This document shows positions 1-8,007 of a stretch of DNA of 64,000 nucleotides, one piece after another. Under the pieces are notes generated by a model. The model made no database searches. It was given only the letters and a program-made list of their open reading frames with translations, and was not told the origin of the DNA. The stretch covers positions 45,598 through 109,597 of the forward strand of contig DXAO01000031.1 in NCBI GenBank assembly GCA_019117005.1, given 5' to 3'. The translations under genes and the position numbers were made by a program. Source of the stretch: Candidatus Collinsella stercoripullorum. GTDB lineage: Bacteria; Actinomycetota; Coriobacteriia; Coriobacteriales; Coriobacteriaceae. Each line of letters starts with the position of its first letter. The stretch's first letter is position 1.

Positions 1-2
1 AG

Positions 3-1139
3 GCCGACTGGGAATCCGTGCCCGACGACATCAAGAACACCTTCGAGCGCCTCGGCATCCCCGAGGCCGAGCGCTCCTACCTCGCCGGCGTGGGCGCCCA
101 GTACGACAGCGAGCTCGTGTACCACAACATGCAGGACACGGCCTCCAAGATGGGCATCGTCTACTCCGGGATCGAGGAGGCCCTGCACGACGAGCGCTGG
201 GAGCCCCTGATCCGCGAGAGGTTCATGACCCTCATCCCGCCCACCGACCATAAGTTCGCGGCGCTGCACGGCGCCGTGTGGAGCGGCGGCTCGTTCGTCT
301 ACGTGCCCGCCGGCGTGAAGCTCGACTTCCCCCTGCAGAGCTACTTCCGCCTGAACGCCGCGGGGGCCGGGCAGTTCGAGCACACGCTCATCATCGTCGA
401 GGACGACGCCGACCTGCACTTCATCGAGGGCTGCTCGGCGCCCAAGTACTACGAGGCAAACCTCCACGCCGGCGCCGTCGAGCTCTTCGTGAAGGACGGC
501 GCGCGCCTGCGCTACTCCACGATCGAGAACTGGTCCAAGAACATGTACAACCTGAACACCAAGCGCGCCCGCTGCGAGGAGGAGGGCGAGATCGAGTGGA
601 TCTCGGGCTCCTTCGGCAGCCACGTGGGCTACCTCTACCCCATGAGCGTGCTGGCCGGCCGCCGCGCCAAGTCCAGCTTCACCGGCATCACCTTCGCCGG
701 CGCGGGGCAGAACCTCGACACGGGCTGCAAGGTGGTCCTCGCCGCGCCCGAGACGACGGCCACCGTCGAGACCAAGGGCATCTCGAAGGGCGGCGGCATC
801 CAGACCTTCCGCAGCTCCATCGTGGCCACGCCGGCCGCCGAGGGCTCGGCGGCGACGGTCAGCTGCCAGTCGCTCATGCTCGACGACGAGAGCCGCAGCG
901 ACACCATCCCGGCCATGGACATCCGCGCGAAGAACGTGGACATCGGCCACGAGGCCACCATCGGGCGCATCGGCGACGACAAGGTGTTCTACCTCATGAG
1001 CCGCGGCATCTCCGAGGAGGAGGCCCGCACCATGATCGTGAACGGCTTCGCCGAGCCCATCTCGAAGGAGCTGCCGCTCGAGTACGCCGTCGAGATGAAC
1101 AATCTGATCAAGCTGGAGATGGAAGGGGCGATCGGCTGA
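3..1139 (+). CDS. sufB: SufB, Fe-S assembly complex subunit (5' end cut by window edge)
   Basis: This is the core subunit of the cytosolic SufBC2D complex, on which Fe-S clusters are assembled. The reading frame is open from the first bases (residues A-D-W-E-S-V-P before the first GTG at 18), and that GTG is an internal valine, so the true start lies upstream of the window. The visible part (about 378 residues) covers the beta-helical core and the C-terminus typical of SufB, including the DIGHEATIGRIGDD and FYLMSRGISEEEA stretches. Its TGA overlaps the ATG of sufD (TGATG), which implies coupled translation. SufC is expected just upstream, outside the window. Family assignment is secure. Confidence 0.95.
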   Translation, partial: ADWESVPDDIKNTFERLGIPEAERSYLAGVGAQYDSELVYHNMQDTASKMGIVYSGIEEALHDERWEPLIRERFMTLIPPTDHKFAALHGAVWSGGSFVYVPAGVKLDFPLQSYFRLNAAGAGQFEHTLIIVEDDADLHFIEGCSAPKYYEANLHAGAVELFVKDGARLRYSTIENWSKNMYNLNTKRARCEEEGEIEWISGSFGSHVGYLYPMSVLAGRRAKSSFTGITFAGAGQNLDTGCKVVLAAPETTATVETKGISKGGGIQTFRSSIVATPAAEGSAATVSCQSLMLDDESRSDTIPAMDIRAKNVDIGHEATIGRIGDDKVFYLMSRGISEEEARTMIVNGFAEPISKELPLEYAVEMNNLIKLEMEGAIG

Positions 1140-2425
1140 TGGAGGCCCTGAAGATACGCAACGCGAGCGCCATGCCGGCCCCCACGTGGAGCTGGCTGCG
1201 CATGAACGCAGCGACCCTGGAGGTCCCGGAGGGGCTCGAGCGCGTGCGCGCGGTGACGGTCGAGGCCGACTCCGACCTCACCGAGACCCATGCGAGCTTC
1301 GAGGGCGCGCTCGCCGCGCTCCAGGAGCGCCTGGACGCCGCGCGCGGGGACGAGGGTGACGGCCGCGCCTGCGTGCGCGCCGCGACCGCCGAGGCCGAGT
1401 CCCTGGAAGACCTGGACACCCCGGCCCTGTCCGCCTACCAGCTGCGGGCGACCCGCGAGGAGGTCGCCGGCGACGTGGCGGCCGCCTTCGAGACCGGCAT
1501 CGGCGTGGACGCCCGCTCCTACCTGAACTTCCTCGCCGGGGGCACCGTCGTGCTCGCCACCGAGCCTGGCGCCGACGAGGCCGCCTGCGTGCGCGTGGCG
1601 GGCGAGGCCGGCGGCGCGGCGGCGGCGAGCGTCGACGTCGTGGCGGCCGAGGACTCGACGCTCTCCCTCACCGTGTCGCTCGACGGCGCGGGCTCCGAGG
1701 GCGCCGCGGGCCTCGTCGGGTCCGAGCTCCGCGTCTTCGCCGGCGCGCGCTCGCATGTGGACGTGTGCGTCTACGTGACCGCCGAGGAGGGCTTCACGGT
1801 CCTCGACGACTCCGGGTACGTGCTGGACGAGGGCGCCCGCGTGAGCGTCCGCCACGTCGTCCTCGGCGGCGGGCGCACCGCGACCGGCCTCGCGGCCGAC
1901 CTGCGCGGCGACACCGCCCGCATGGACGTCGCCACGAGCTACCTCGCGTCCGGCGAGGAGCAGCGCGACTTCACCTACACGATCCGCCACCGCGGCCGTA
2001 GGACCGTCTCGAACATGGACGCCAACGGCGTCCTCACGGGCACCGCGAAGAAGGTCCTGCGCGGCACCATCGACCTCGTCCACGGCTGCAAGGGGTCGGA
2101 GGGCTCGGAGCGCGAGACCGTGCTGCTCGCCAGCCAGGGCGTCGACAACAAGACCGTCCCGACCATCCTGTGCGACGAGGACGACGTCGCGGGCAACCAC
2201 GGCGCGACCATCGGCCACGTCCGCCCCGAGCAGCTGTTCTACCTCGGCTGCCGCGGCCTCTCCCCCGAGGCCGCCGAGGCGCTGTTCGTGACCGCCAAGC
2301 TCGAGGACGCCGCCAACGGAGCCCCGGACGCCCAGGTCCGCGCGAACGTCGAGCGCCTGGCCGCCCGCGTCGACCCGCGCTTCGACGCCGACGACCGAGA
2401 CGAGACCGAGGAGGAGCGCGCATGA
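1139..2425 (+). CDS. sufD: SufD, Fe-S assembly complex subunit
   Basis: Paralogue of SufB and second scaffold subunit of SufBC2D, 428 residues from the ATG that overlaps the sufB stop. The N-terminal half is divergent and Ala/Glu-rich. The C-terminal part keeps the SufB/D signature (RRTVSNMDANGV near residue 285, then GNHGATIGHVRPEQLFYL and RGLSPEAAE). The stop overlaps the sufS ATG (ATGA). The gene sits second in a tight sufB-D-S-U run. Known role: with SufC ATPase it supports iron acquisition and cluster assembly. The weakly conserved N-terminus is normal for the family. Confidence 0.93.
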   Translation: MEALKIRNASAMPAPTWSWLRMNAATLEVPEGLERVRAVTVEADSDLTETHASFEGALAALQERLDAARGDEGDGRACVRAATAEAESLEDLDTPALSAYQLRATREEVAGDVAAAFETGIGVDARSYLNFLAGGTVVLATEPGADEAACVRVAGEAGGAAAASVDVVAAEDSTLSLTVSLDGAGSEGAAGLVGSELRVFAGARSHVDVCVYVTAEEGFTVLDDSGYVLDEGARVSVRHVVLGGGRTATGLAADLRGDTARMDVATSYLASGEEQRDFTYTIRHRGRRTVSNMDANGVLTGTAKKVLRGTIDLVHGCKGSEGSERETVLLASQGVDNKTVPTILCDEDDVAGNHGATIGHVRPEQLFYLGCRGLSPEAAEALFVTAKLEDAANGAPDAQVRANVERLAARVDPRFDADDRDETEEERA

Positions 2426-3699
2426 GCGACACCCTGACGGCGCCCGCTGCGGCGGACATCGACCGAAACCCCTACAAGGCGGACTTCCCGCTGCTCGCGG
2501 GCAACCCGAACCTCGCCTTCCTCGACAGCGGCGCCACCGCCCAGCGCCCCGCCTGCGCGCTCGACGCGCAGCGCAGGTTCTACGAGACCATGAACGCGAA
2601 CCCCCTGCGCGGCCTGTACTCGCTGTCCGTCGAGGCGACCGAGGCCATCGCGGCCGTGCGCGCGCAGATCGCGCGCCTGCTCGGCGCGGTCGACGAGCGC
2701 GGCCGCGCATGCGCGCGCGACATCGTGTTCACGCGCAACGCGAGCGAGTCGCTGAACCTCGTGGCGAAATCCTTCGCCCCGCTCGTGCTCGGACCGGGCG
2801 ACGAGGTCGCGATCACCATCATGGAGCACCACTCCAACCTCATCCCCTGGCAGCAGGCGGCCGCGGCCGCCGGCGCGAAGCTCGTCTACCTCTACCCCGC
2901 CCCCGACGGGACGCTCCCGGCCGACGAGATCGCCGCCAAGATCGGCCCGCGCACCAAGATCGCCGCGGTGGGACACGTCTCGAACGTGATGGGCGTCGAG
3001 AACCCCGTCGAGCAGATCGGCCGCGCGGTGCACGCGCACGGGGGCTACCTGGTGGTCGACGGCGCCCAGTCCGTGCCCCACATGGCGGTCGACGTCGCGG
3101 CGCTCGGCGCGGACTTCTACGCGTTCTCGGCGCACAAGGCCCTCGGGCCCATGGGCATCGGCGTGCTGTGGGGCCGCCACGAGCTGCTGGAGCGCATGCC
3201 GCCGATGCTCACCGGCGGCGAGATGATCGACTCGGTGACCGAGACCGGCGCCGTCTGGGCCCCGGTCCCCGAGAAGTTCGAGGCGGGCACCCAGGACGCG
3301 GCCGGCATCTACGCCACGGGCGCCGCCCTCTCCTACCTCGTCGACCAGGTAGGATACGAGGCCGTCGCCTCCCGCGAGCGGGCGCTCGTCCGCTACGCGA
3401 TGGACGAGCTCGCGGGCCTCGGCTTCGTCGACCTGATCGGGCCCGCCGAAGCCGACCGCCATCACGGCGTGATCAGCTTCAACGTGCGCGGCGTCCACCC
3501 GCACGACGTGGCGAGCATCCTCGACATGGACGGCGTGTGCATCCGCGCGGGCCATCACTGCGCCCAGCCGCTGCTCGCCTGGCTCAAGGTCGAGAACCTC
3601 GCCTGCTGCCGCGCGAGCCTCGCCTTCTACAACGACCGCGCCGACATCGACGCGCTCGTCGCCGGCCTCAAAACCGTCTGGTCCACCTTCCACGCCTGA
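2422..3699 (+). CDS. sufS: SufS cysteine desulfurase
   Basis: PLP enzyme that takes sulfur from L-cysteine and passes a persulfide to SufU. 425 residues, normal length. PLP-binding lysine is K239 in FSAHKALGPMG. The active-site cysteine C380 lies in IRAGHHCAQPLL, the short-loop class II (SufS) pattern. EHHSNLIPW near residue 135 and DGAQSVPH near 213 are further cofactor-site motifs. The ATG overlaps the sufD stop by 4 nt. A palindromic REP-like repeat begins directly after its TGA and separates it from sufU. Confidence 0.96.
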   Translation: MSDTLTAPAAADIDRNPYKADFPLLAGNPNLAFLDSGATAQRPACALDAQRRFYETMNANPLRGLYSLSVEATEAIAAVRAQIARLLGAVDERGRACARDIVFTRNASESLNLVAKSFAPLVLGPGDEVAITIMEHHSNLIPWQQAAAAAGAKLVYLYPAPDGTLPADEIAAKIGPRTKIAAVGHVSNVMGVENPVEQIGRAVHAHGGYLVVDGAQSVPHMAVDVAALGADFYAFSAHKALGPMGIGVLWGRHELLERMPPMLTGGEMIDSVTETGAVWAPVPEKFEAGTQDAAGIYATGAALSYLVDQVGYEAVASRERALVRYAMDELAGLGFVDLIGPAEADRHHGVISFNVRGVHPHDVASILDMDGVCIRAGHHCAQPLLAWLKVENLACCRASLAFYNDRADIDALVAGLKTVWSTFHA

Positions 3700-3700
3700 T

Positions 3701-3729
3701 GGGAAAATAGGGACAGGCACTTTTTTCTC
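3701..3729. repeat. REP-like palindrome, copy 1 (inside suf operon)
   Basis: 29-bp imperfect palindrome that begins GGGAAAATAG, has GACAGGCAC at the centre and ends in a T-run plus CTC. It lies between the sufS stop and the sufU Shine-Dalgarno. Two closer relatives lie at 5657-5685 and 6855-6890. This copy is the most diverged. As RNA it would form a weak hairpin with a U-run, so it could attenuate sufU transcription. That effect is inferred. Confidence 0.7.
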
Positions 3730-3746
3730 ACGAAGGAGCGATCCCC

Positions 3747-4175
3747 ATGGGCAACCTCTACACCTCGACAACCTTCATGGAGCACAACTCCCATCCCGAC
3801 TACAAGTACGAGATGGACTCCCCCACCCACGAGCACGACGGCATCAACCCCAGCTGCGGCGACGAGCTCACCTTGCAGCTCCGCGTCGAGGACGGCGTGA
3901 TCGAGGAGGCGAGCTTCACCGGGCACGGCTGCGCCATCTCCCAGGCCTCCGCCGACATCATGGCCGAGCTCATCACCGGTGAGACCGTCGACGAGGCGCG
4001 TCGCCTGTCCGCGCTGTTCCTGGCGATGATCCGCGGCGAGGAGCTCACCGAGGAGGACTTCGAGGATCTGGACGAGGCCGCCCAGCTGCGCGACATCTCG
4101 CATATGCCGGCGCGCGTGAAGTGCGCCGAGCTCGCCTGGCGGACCCTCGACGGCATCCTCGACGACAAGCGGTGA
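3747..4175 (+). CDS. sufU: SufU, zinc-dependent sulfur acceptor of SufS
   Basis: 142-residue IscU-fold protein that accepts persulfide sulfur from SufS in Gram-positive-type SUF systems. The three cysteines and the aspartate expected to bind zinc are present: C37 and D39 in NPSCGDE, C62 in GHGCAISQAS and C126 in ARVKCAEL. The insert between the second and third cysteines (about residues 95-112) is the feature that separates SufU from IscU. ATG follows GAAGGAG with 8-nt spacing. Last gene of the suf run. A strong GC hairpin follows at 4211-4256. Confidence 0.95.
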   Translation: MGNLYTSTTFMEHNSHPDYKYEMDSPTHEHDGINPSCGDELTLQLRVEDGVIEEASFTGHGCAISQASADIMAELITGETVDEARRLSALFLAMIRGEELTEEDFEDLDEAAQLRDISHMPARVKCAELAWRTLDGILDDKR

Positions 4176-4210
4176 CACGTAGGACGTCCCCGCTGCCACC
4201 ACCGCCATGA

Positions 4211-4256
4211 CGCGCCGCGCGGCGGCCCGCTTCCGCTGCGGGCGCCGCGCGGCGCG
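4211..4256 (+). terminator. GC-rich hairpin ending the suf operon
   Basis: A 13-bp perfect outer stem (4211-4223 with 4244-4256) and a 6-bp inner stem (4225-4230 with 4238-4243) lie 35 nt after the sufU stop. There is no long U-run after it (CTTCGG follows), so it may act as a weak terminator or mRNA stabiliser, possibly with Rho. Confidence 0.5.
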
Positions 4257-4352
4257 CTTCGGTTCATTCTGTAGCCTCGCCGTACCGCATGGCACCGAGT
4301 CCCGTTTGCAGGTACACTGCTCAACAGGTATCTGATTCGAACGGGAGGGCGC

Positions 4353-5666
4353 ATGGCGCGAGAGCACACGGGCGACACCGACGCCGCACGTCCCGGCGAT
4401 AGCGCCGGCAAGCGCTCCGAGCAGCAGCGGCGCGGCGGCGCGCCCAAGCTGCACGTCGGCAGCGCGACCACGGTCCGCGACCGCGACGCCGACCGCTCCT
4501 CCATGAAGCAGGTCAGGATCACCTTCGTCTTCCTCGGCGTCGTCGCCCTCGTCTACGTGGCGTACCTCTTCTTCAGCGGGCAGATCGACGACTTCTTCCG
4601 CGCGCTCGTGGGCGTCGACCTCGGCTGGATCGTCTCGGGCATCGCCTGCTTCCTGTGCTACTACGTCTTCGGCGTCCTCGCCTACGCCGTGCTCGCCTCG
4701 ACCGACCACGACTCCCCCGTCGGGTTCCGCGACCTCATGAGCGTCGAGGCCTCCGGCGTCTTCTTCATGCGCCTCACGCCCGGCGGGGCGGGCGTCATCC
4801 CCTCGCAGATCTACCGCCTTACGCGCGCCGGCCTCTCCCTGACCGACGCCTCGGCGCTGCAGTTCGTCCGCTTCACGCTCTACGAGGCGGGCGAGGGCAT
4901 CTTCGCCGCACTCATGCTCCTCATCTGCGGCGGGTACTTCCTCGAGACCTTCGCCGACGTCACGATCCTCGGCCTCGACGTGACCTTCATCGGCATCTTC
5001 ATGTTCGCCTACAAGTTCGTGCAGGTGGGCGGCGTACTGCTGCTCTGCCTGCTCCCCGGCCCCATCCAGAAGGTCGGGGGCGTCGCGCTCAGGGTCGGGC
5101 GCGCGCTGCACATCCTGAGCGCCGAGCGCCACGAGCGCTTCCAGACCATGCTCGACACGCAGGTGACCACGTTCTCGAGCGCCTTCCGGTCCGCGGCCCG
5201 GCATGGCCGCGTGCTCATCGCCGTCGAGATCATCACCCTGCTGCAGCTCGGATGCATGTACGCCCTCCCCTATTTCGTCCTGCGCTCCTTCGGCCTCGAG
5301 GCGAACCCGGTCGTATGCCTGGCGTCCGGGTCGATGGTCGAGCTGCTCGTGAACGCCATCCCCCTGCCCGGAGGCGCGGGCGGGGCCGAGGTCGGGTTCT
5401 CCTACCTGTTCGGCGGCATGTTCGGGTGGCACCTCTCCGCCGGCCTCGTGATCTGGCGCAGCGTCGAGTACCTGCTCCCGGTGCTCATCGCCGCGCCCTG
5501 CATGGGCATGCGCTCGACTTCGGGCGAGAGCATCTACCGGCGCTGGACACGGCGCTTCAGGAACATCGAGCGCGTCGCGCGCGGCCAGCGCGGTTCGCTC
5601 GAGCGCCCCGCCGGCATCGCCTACCGCCCCAAGCGGAAGCGACCAACCGACAAGCCGGGAAAATAG
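4353..5666 (+). CDS. Flippase-like multi-pass membrane protein (LPG synthase TM-region / UPF0104 family)
   Basis: 437-residue integral membrane protein. A polar N-terminal tail of about 50 residues is followed by some eight hydrophobic segments. The pattern RLTPGGAGVIPSQIYRL near residue 145 and PLPGGAGGAEVGFSYL near 345 is diagnostic for the family related to the flippase half of MprF and to YbhN/AglD. Family members are thought to move lipids or lipid-linked sugars, but the substrate here is unknown. There is no attached aminoacyl-transferase domain. The last two codons and the TAG stop lie inside a REP-like palindrome at 5657-5685, so that repeat sets the C-terminus. Confidence 0.85.
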   Translation: MAREHTGDTDAARPGDSAGKRSEQQRRGGAPKLHVGSATTVRDRDADRSSMKQVRITFVFLGVVALVYVAYLFFSGQIDDFFRALVGVDLGWIVSGIACFLCYYVFGVLAYAVLASTDHDSPVGFRDLMSVEASGVFFMRLTPGGAGVIPSQIYRLTRAGLSLTDASALQFVRFTLYEAGEGIFAALMLLICGGYFLETFADVTILGLDVTFIGIFMFAYKFVQVGGVLLLCLLPGPIQKVGGVALRVGRALHILSAERHERFQTMLDTQVTTFSSAFRSAARHGRVLIAVEIITLLQLGCMYALPYFVLRSFGLEANPVVCLASGSMVELLVNAIPLPGGAGGAEVGFSYLFGGMFGWHLSAGLVIWRSVEYLLPVLIAAPCMGMRSTSGESIYRRWTRRFRNIERVARGQRGSLERPAGIAYRPKRKRPTDKPGK

Positions 5667-5685
5667 TGCCTGTCACTTTTTTCCC
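5657..5685. repeat. REP-like palindrome, copy 2 (convergent gene ends)
   Basis: 29-bp palindrome: GGGAAAATAGTG, loop CCTGT, CACTTTTTTCCC, a 12-bp stem with one mismatch. On the opposite strand it is identical to the core of copy 3. It lies between the convergent flippase-like and XRE genes and contains the flippase stop codon. Because the stem carries A/T runs it may also work as a two-way terminator. Confidence 0.8.
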
Positions 5686-5687
5686 AC

Positions 5688-6728
5688 TCACCGTGCAACC
5701 GGCATGTAGACCCAGATGAGGACCGCCGCCGTGATGCCGACCGCGAGCGGAATGAACCAGATCGGCCATCCCAGCAACGCGAACACACCGGCGAGCAACC
5801 CGAACCCGGCGAGCGCGGTCGCGGCGGCGATTGCCGTCTGGCGCTTCACCCACACCTTCGCCAGGCGGGGCACCTCGGGATTCGCTTGCACCAGCGCACG
5901 CGTCGCCGGCAGCTCCGCGACGGCGCGCGCGGCCTCGCGCTGCTCGATCGACGCAGCGTTGCGCCGGTTGTACCGCTCTACGTCGAGCCTGCGGACCATG
6001 AGCTGCGCGTACAGGCATGACCACGCCGCGACGCCGCCCCAGGCGAACAGGGAGCAGAGCCCGCCGCTCACATGGCAGAGCGGACCCGATTTGACCAAGC
6101 AGGCCCCGATGGCGATCGCACCCGCAACCGCAGCGACGATGCGCGCTCGACGTGCGAGCGCCGTCGTCTGCTCGCGCTGCCCCTCCGTATAGAAGTCCTC
6201 CACGTACGGGAACCGACCCGTGAATCCCAGATACCGATTGGCGGCGAGTGCCGCAAGCGAAAGCGCCGCAACCAGCCCGACCACGAGTGCCGGCAGACCG
6301 AACGGGCTGGTGCACAGCAACGGGACCAGCGGCGCGAAGACCAACCCGGAGCCGCCGTCGTACGCGAACGTTCCCGCCGTTCCGAACAGCACCGCGATTC
6401 CGAGCAGGGCCGATGCGGCAGACGACGCGAGCATGAGCGCGATGCCGCGCATGCAGCTGTCGTAACCGCTGATGTCGGTCGGCTCGGCATCGACGGGGAC
6501 GCGCCGGTCGGGATATGCCGCGCCGGTCGGAATGTCCCCGCGCACCAGCTCGTCAAGATAGCATCCGAAGACGTCGCACAGCCTCACGAGCTTGTCCATC
6601 TCCGGGTACGCGCGCGCGGACTCCCATTTCGAGATCGCCTGCCTGCTTACCCCCATGAGCATCGCGAGCTGCTCCTGCGTCATGTTCCTCTCCGCCCGCA
6701 GTCGATAGAGGTTGTCCGAAAAGCTCAT
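5688..6728 (-). CDS. XRE-family regulator with C-terminal membrane domain
   Basis: 346 residues from the ATG preceded by GGAAAGGAGCGCGCC. Residues 5-60 form a Cro/C1 helix-turn-helix (RAERNMTQEQLAMLMGVSRQ, then AISKWESARAYPEMDKLVRL). The rest holds about six hydrophobic segments with a Cys-containing loop (GPLCHVSGGLCSLFAW), so the regulator is probably anchored in the membrane. No ligand or sensor family is recognised. Third-position GC is lower than in its neighbours. Three GGTTGCG repeats and an 80-bp palindrome lie upstream. A second, shorter XRE-membrane gene lies at 36286-36882. Confidence 0.8.
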   Translation of the reverse strand: MSFSDNLYRLRAERNMTQEQLAMLMGVSRQAISKWESARAYPEMDKLVRLCDVFGCYLDELVRGDIPTGAAYPDRRVPVDAEPTDISGYDSCMRGIALMLASSAASALLGIAVLFGTAGTFAYDGGSGLVFAPLVPLLCTSPFGLPALVVGLVAALSLAALAANRYLGFTGRFPYVEDFYTEGQREQTTALARRARIVAAVAGAIAIGACLVKSGPLCHVSGGLCSLFAWGGVAAWSCLYAQLMVRRLDVERYNRRNAASIEQREAARAVAELPATRALVQANPEVPRLAKVWVKRQTAIAAATALAGFGLLAGVFALLGWPIWFIPLAVGITAAVLIWVYMPVAR

Positions 6729-6782
6729 GGCGCGCTCCTTTCCGATCGTCCTAACCTGCCCCCATCCTGGATGCGCCGCCGC

Positions 6783-6820
6783 GGTTGCGCCACCACCTTC
6801 CGGTTGCGATTCGGTTGCGC
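6783..6820 (-). promoter_or_regulatory. Three GGTTGCG direct repeats upstream of the XRE gene
   Basis: GGTTGCG(C/A) occurs at 6783, 6802 and 6813, 55-92 nt upstream of the XRE-membrane gene start. Repeated 7-mers in this position suggest binding sites for the encoded regulator (autoregulation) or for another factor. The role is inferred from position only. Confidence 0.35.
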
Positions 6821-6830
6821 GAAGGAATTG

Positions 6831-6910
6831 CATGGCACGGAGGGCTGTCCGCACTTGGGAAAAAAGTGACAGGCACTATTTTCCCAAGTGCGGGCAGCCC
6901 CCGTGCCATG
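6831..6910. repeat. 80-bp near-perfect palindrome containing REP-like copy 3
   Basis: The arms 6831-6868 and 6874-6910 are complementary over about 37 nt with only a few mismatches. The loop is ACAGG. Its core (GGGAAAAAAGTG...CACTATTTTCCC) is the reverse complement of copy 2. The outer part (CATGGCACGG...CCGTGCCATG) is unique to this copy. It lies directly after the GGGtGRT-gene terminator and before the XRE gene. Such symmetry fits REP/BIME-like repeats mobilised in trans. No transposase is nearby. Confidence 0.8.
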
Positions 6911-6947
6911 AAAAACCGCCCGGGCGGCGGCGTGCCGGCCCGGGCGG
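6911..6947 (-). terminator. Rho-independent terminator of the scaffold-GGGtGRT operon
   Basis: On the minus strand a 10-bp stem CCGCCCGGGC/GCCCGGGCGG (6938-6947 with 6916-6925) is followed by five T. It lies 35 nt after the stop of the GGGtGRT gene. Confidence 0.85.
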
Positions 6948-6981
6948 AGCGGTGTGACAGCGGAACCTGTCCTACGAGTCG

Positions 6982-7986
6982 CTAAGCGTTCAGCGCGGCG
7001 TTGACGGCGACGGCGCAGGCGACGGTGGCACCGACCATGGGGTTGTTGCCCATGCCGATGAGGCCCATCATGTCGACGTGCGCGGGCACCGAGGAGGAGC
7101 CGGCGAACTGGGCGTCGGAGTGCATGCGGCCCATGGTGTCGGTCATGCCGTAGGAGGCGGGACCGGCGGCCATGTTGTCCGGATGCAGGGTACGGCCGGT
7201 GCCGCCACCGGAGGCCACGGAGAAGTACTTCTTGCCGGCCTCGATGCGCTCCTTCTTGTAGGTGCCCGCGACGGGGTGCTGGAAGCGCGTGGGGTTGGTG
7301 GAGTTACCGGTGATGGAGATGTCGACGTTCTCGTGCCACATGATGGCGACGCCCTCGCGGACATCGTCGGCACCGTAGCAGTTGACCTCGGCGCGCGGAC
7401 CGTCGGAGTACGGGATGGTCTCCACGATCTTGAGCTCGCCGGTGTAGTAGTCGAACTGGGTCTTCACGTAGGTGAAGCCGTTGATGCGGGCGATGATCTG
7501 GGCGGCGTCCTTGCCGAGGCCGTTCAGGATGACGCGCAGCGGCTTCTTGCGGGCCTTGTTGGCGTTCATCGCGATGCCGATGGCGCCCTCGGCGGCAGCG
7601 AAGGACTCGTGGCCGGCCAGGAACGCGAAGCACTCGGTGTCGTCACCGAGCAGCATGGCGCCCAGGTTGCCGTGGCCCAGACCGACCTTGCGGTCCTCGG
7701 CGACGGAGCCCGGGACGGTGAAGGCCTGGATGCCCTCGCCGATCATGGAAGCGGCCTCGGACGCGGTCTTGGCGCCCTTCTTGATGGCGATGGCGCAGCC
7801 GAGCGTGTAGGCCCACTTGGCGTTCTCGAACGCGATGGACTGGACGTCCGCCACGATCTCACGCGGGTCGACGCCCTTGTCCTGGCAGATCTGCAGGGCC
7901 TCCTCGAGGGAGGAGATGCCGTTCTCGGCGAGGCACGCGTTGATCTTGTCGATGCGGCGCTCGTAACCTTCGAAGCTAACAGCCAT
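6982..7986 (-). CDS. GGGtGRT family protein
   Basis: 334-residue cytoplasmic protein of the family named after its GGGTGRT motif, here in VASGGGTGRTLHPDN near residue 270. The family is found mainly in anaerobes and has no established biochemical role. Other conserved-looking stretches are LGHGNLGAMLLGDDTECFAFLAG (shown here only as two anchors: LGHGNLG near 115, TECFAFLAGHES near 130) and the glycine-rich end GLIGMGNNPMVGATVACAV. It follows the Fe-S scaffold gene by 21 nt in the same operon, which suggests a role tied to Fe-S or radical chemistry. SD is AGGGAGGGAAT before the ATG. Confidence 0.9.
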   Translation of the reverse strand: MAVSFEGYERRIDKINACLAENGISSLEEALQICQDKGVDPREIVADVQSIAFENAKWAYTLGCAIAIKKGAKTASEAASMIGEGIQAFTVPGSVAEDRKVGLGHGNLGAMLLGDDTECFAFLAGHESFAAAEGAIGIAMNANKARKKPLRVILNGLGKDAAQIIARINGFTYVKTQFDYYTGELKIVETIPYSDGPRAEVNCYGADDVREGVAIMWHENVDISITGNSTNPTRFQHPVAGTYKKERIEAGKKYFSVASGGGTGRTLHPDNMAAGPASYGMTDTMGRMHSDAQFAGSSSVPAHVDMMGLIGMGNNPMVGATVACAVAVNAALNA

Positions 7987-8007
7987 TGTTCTATTCCCTC
8001 CCTTTCT

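Noticed and set aside
278..1138. Apparent extension of the sufD frame upstream through sufB
   Set aside because: Arg-rich out-of-frame translation of sufB. SufD begins at the overlapping ATG at 1139.
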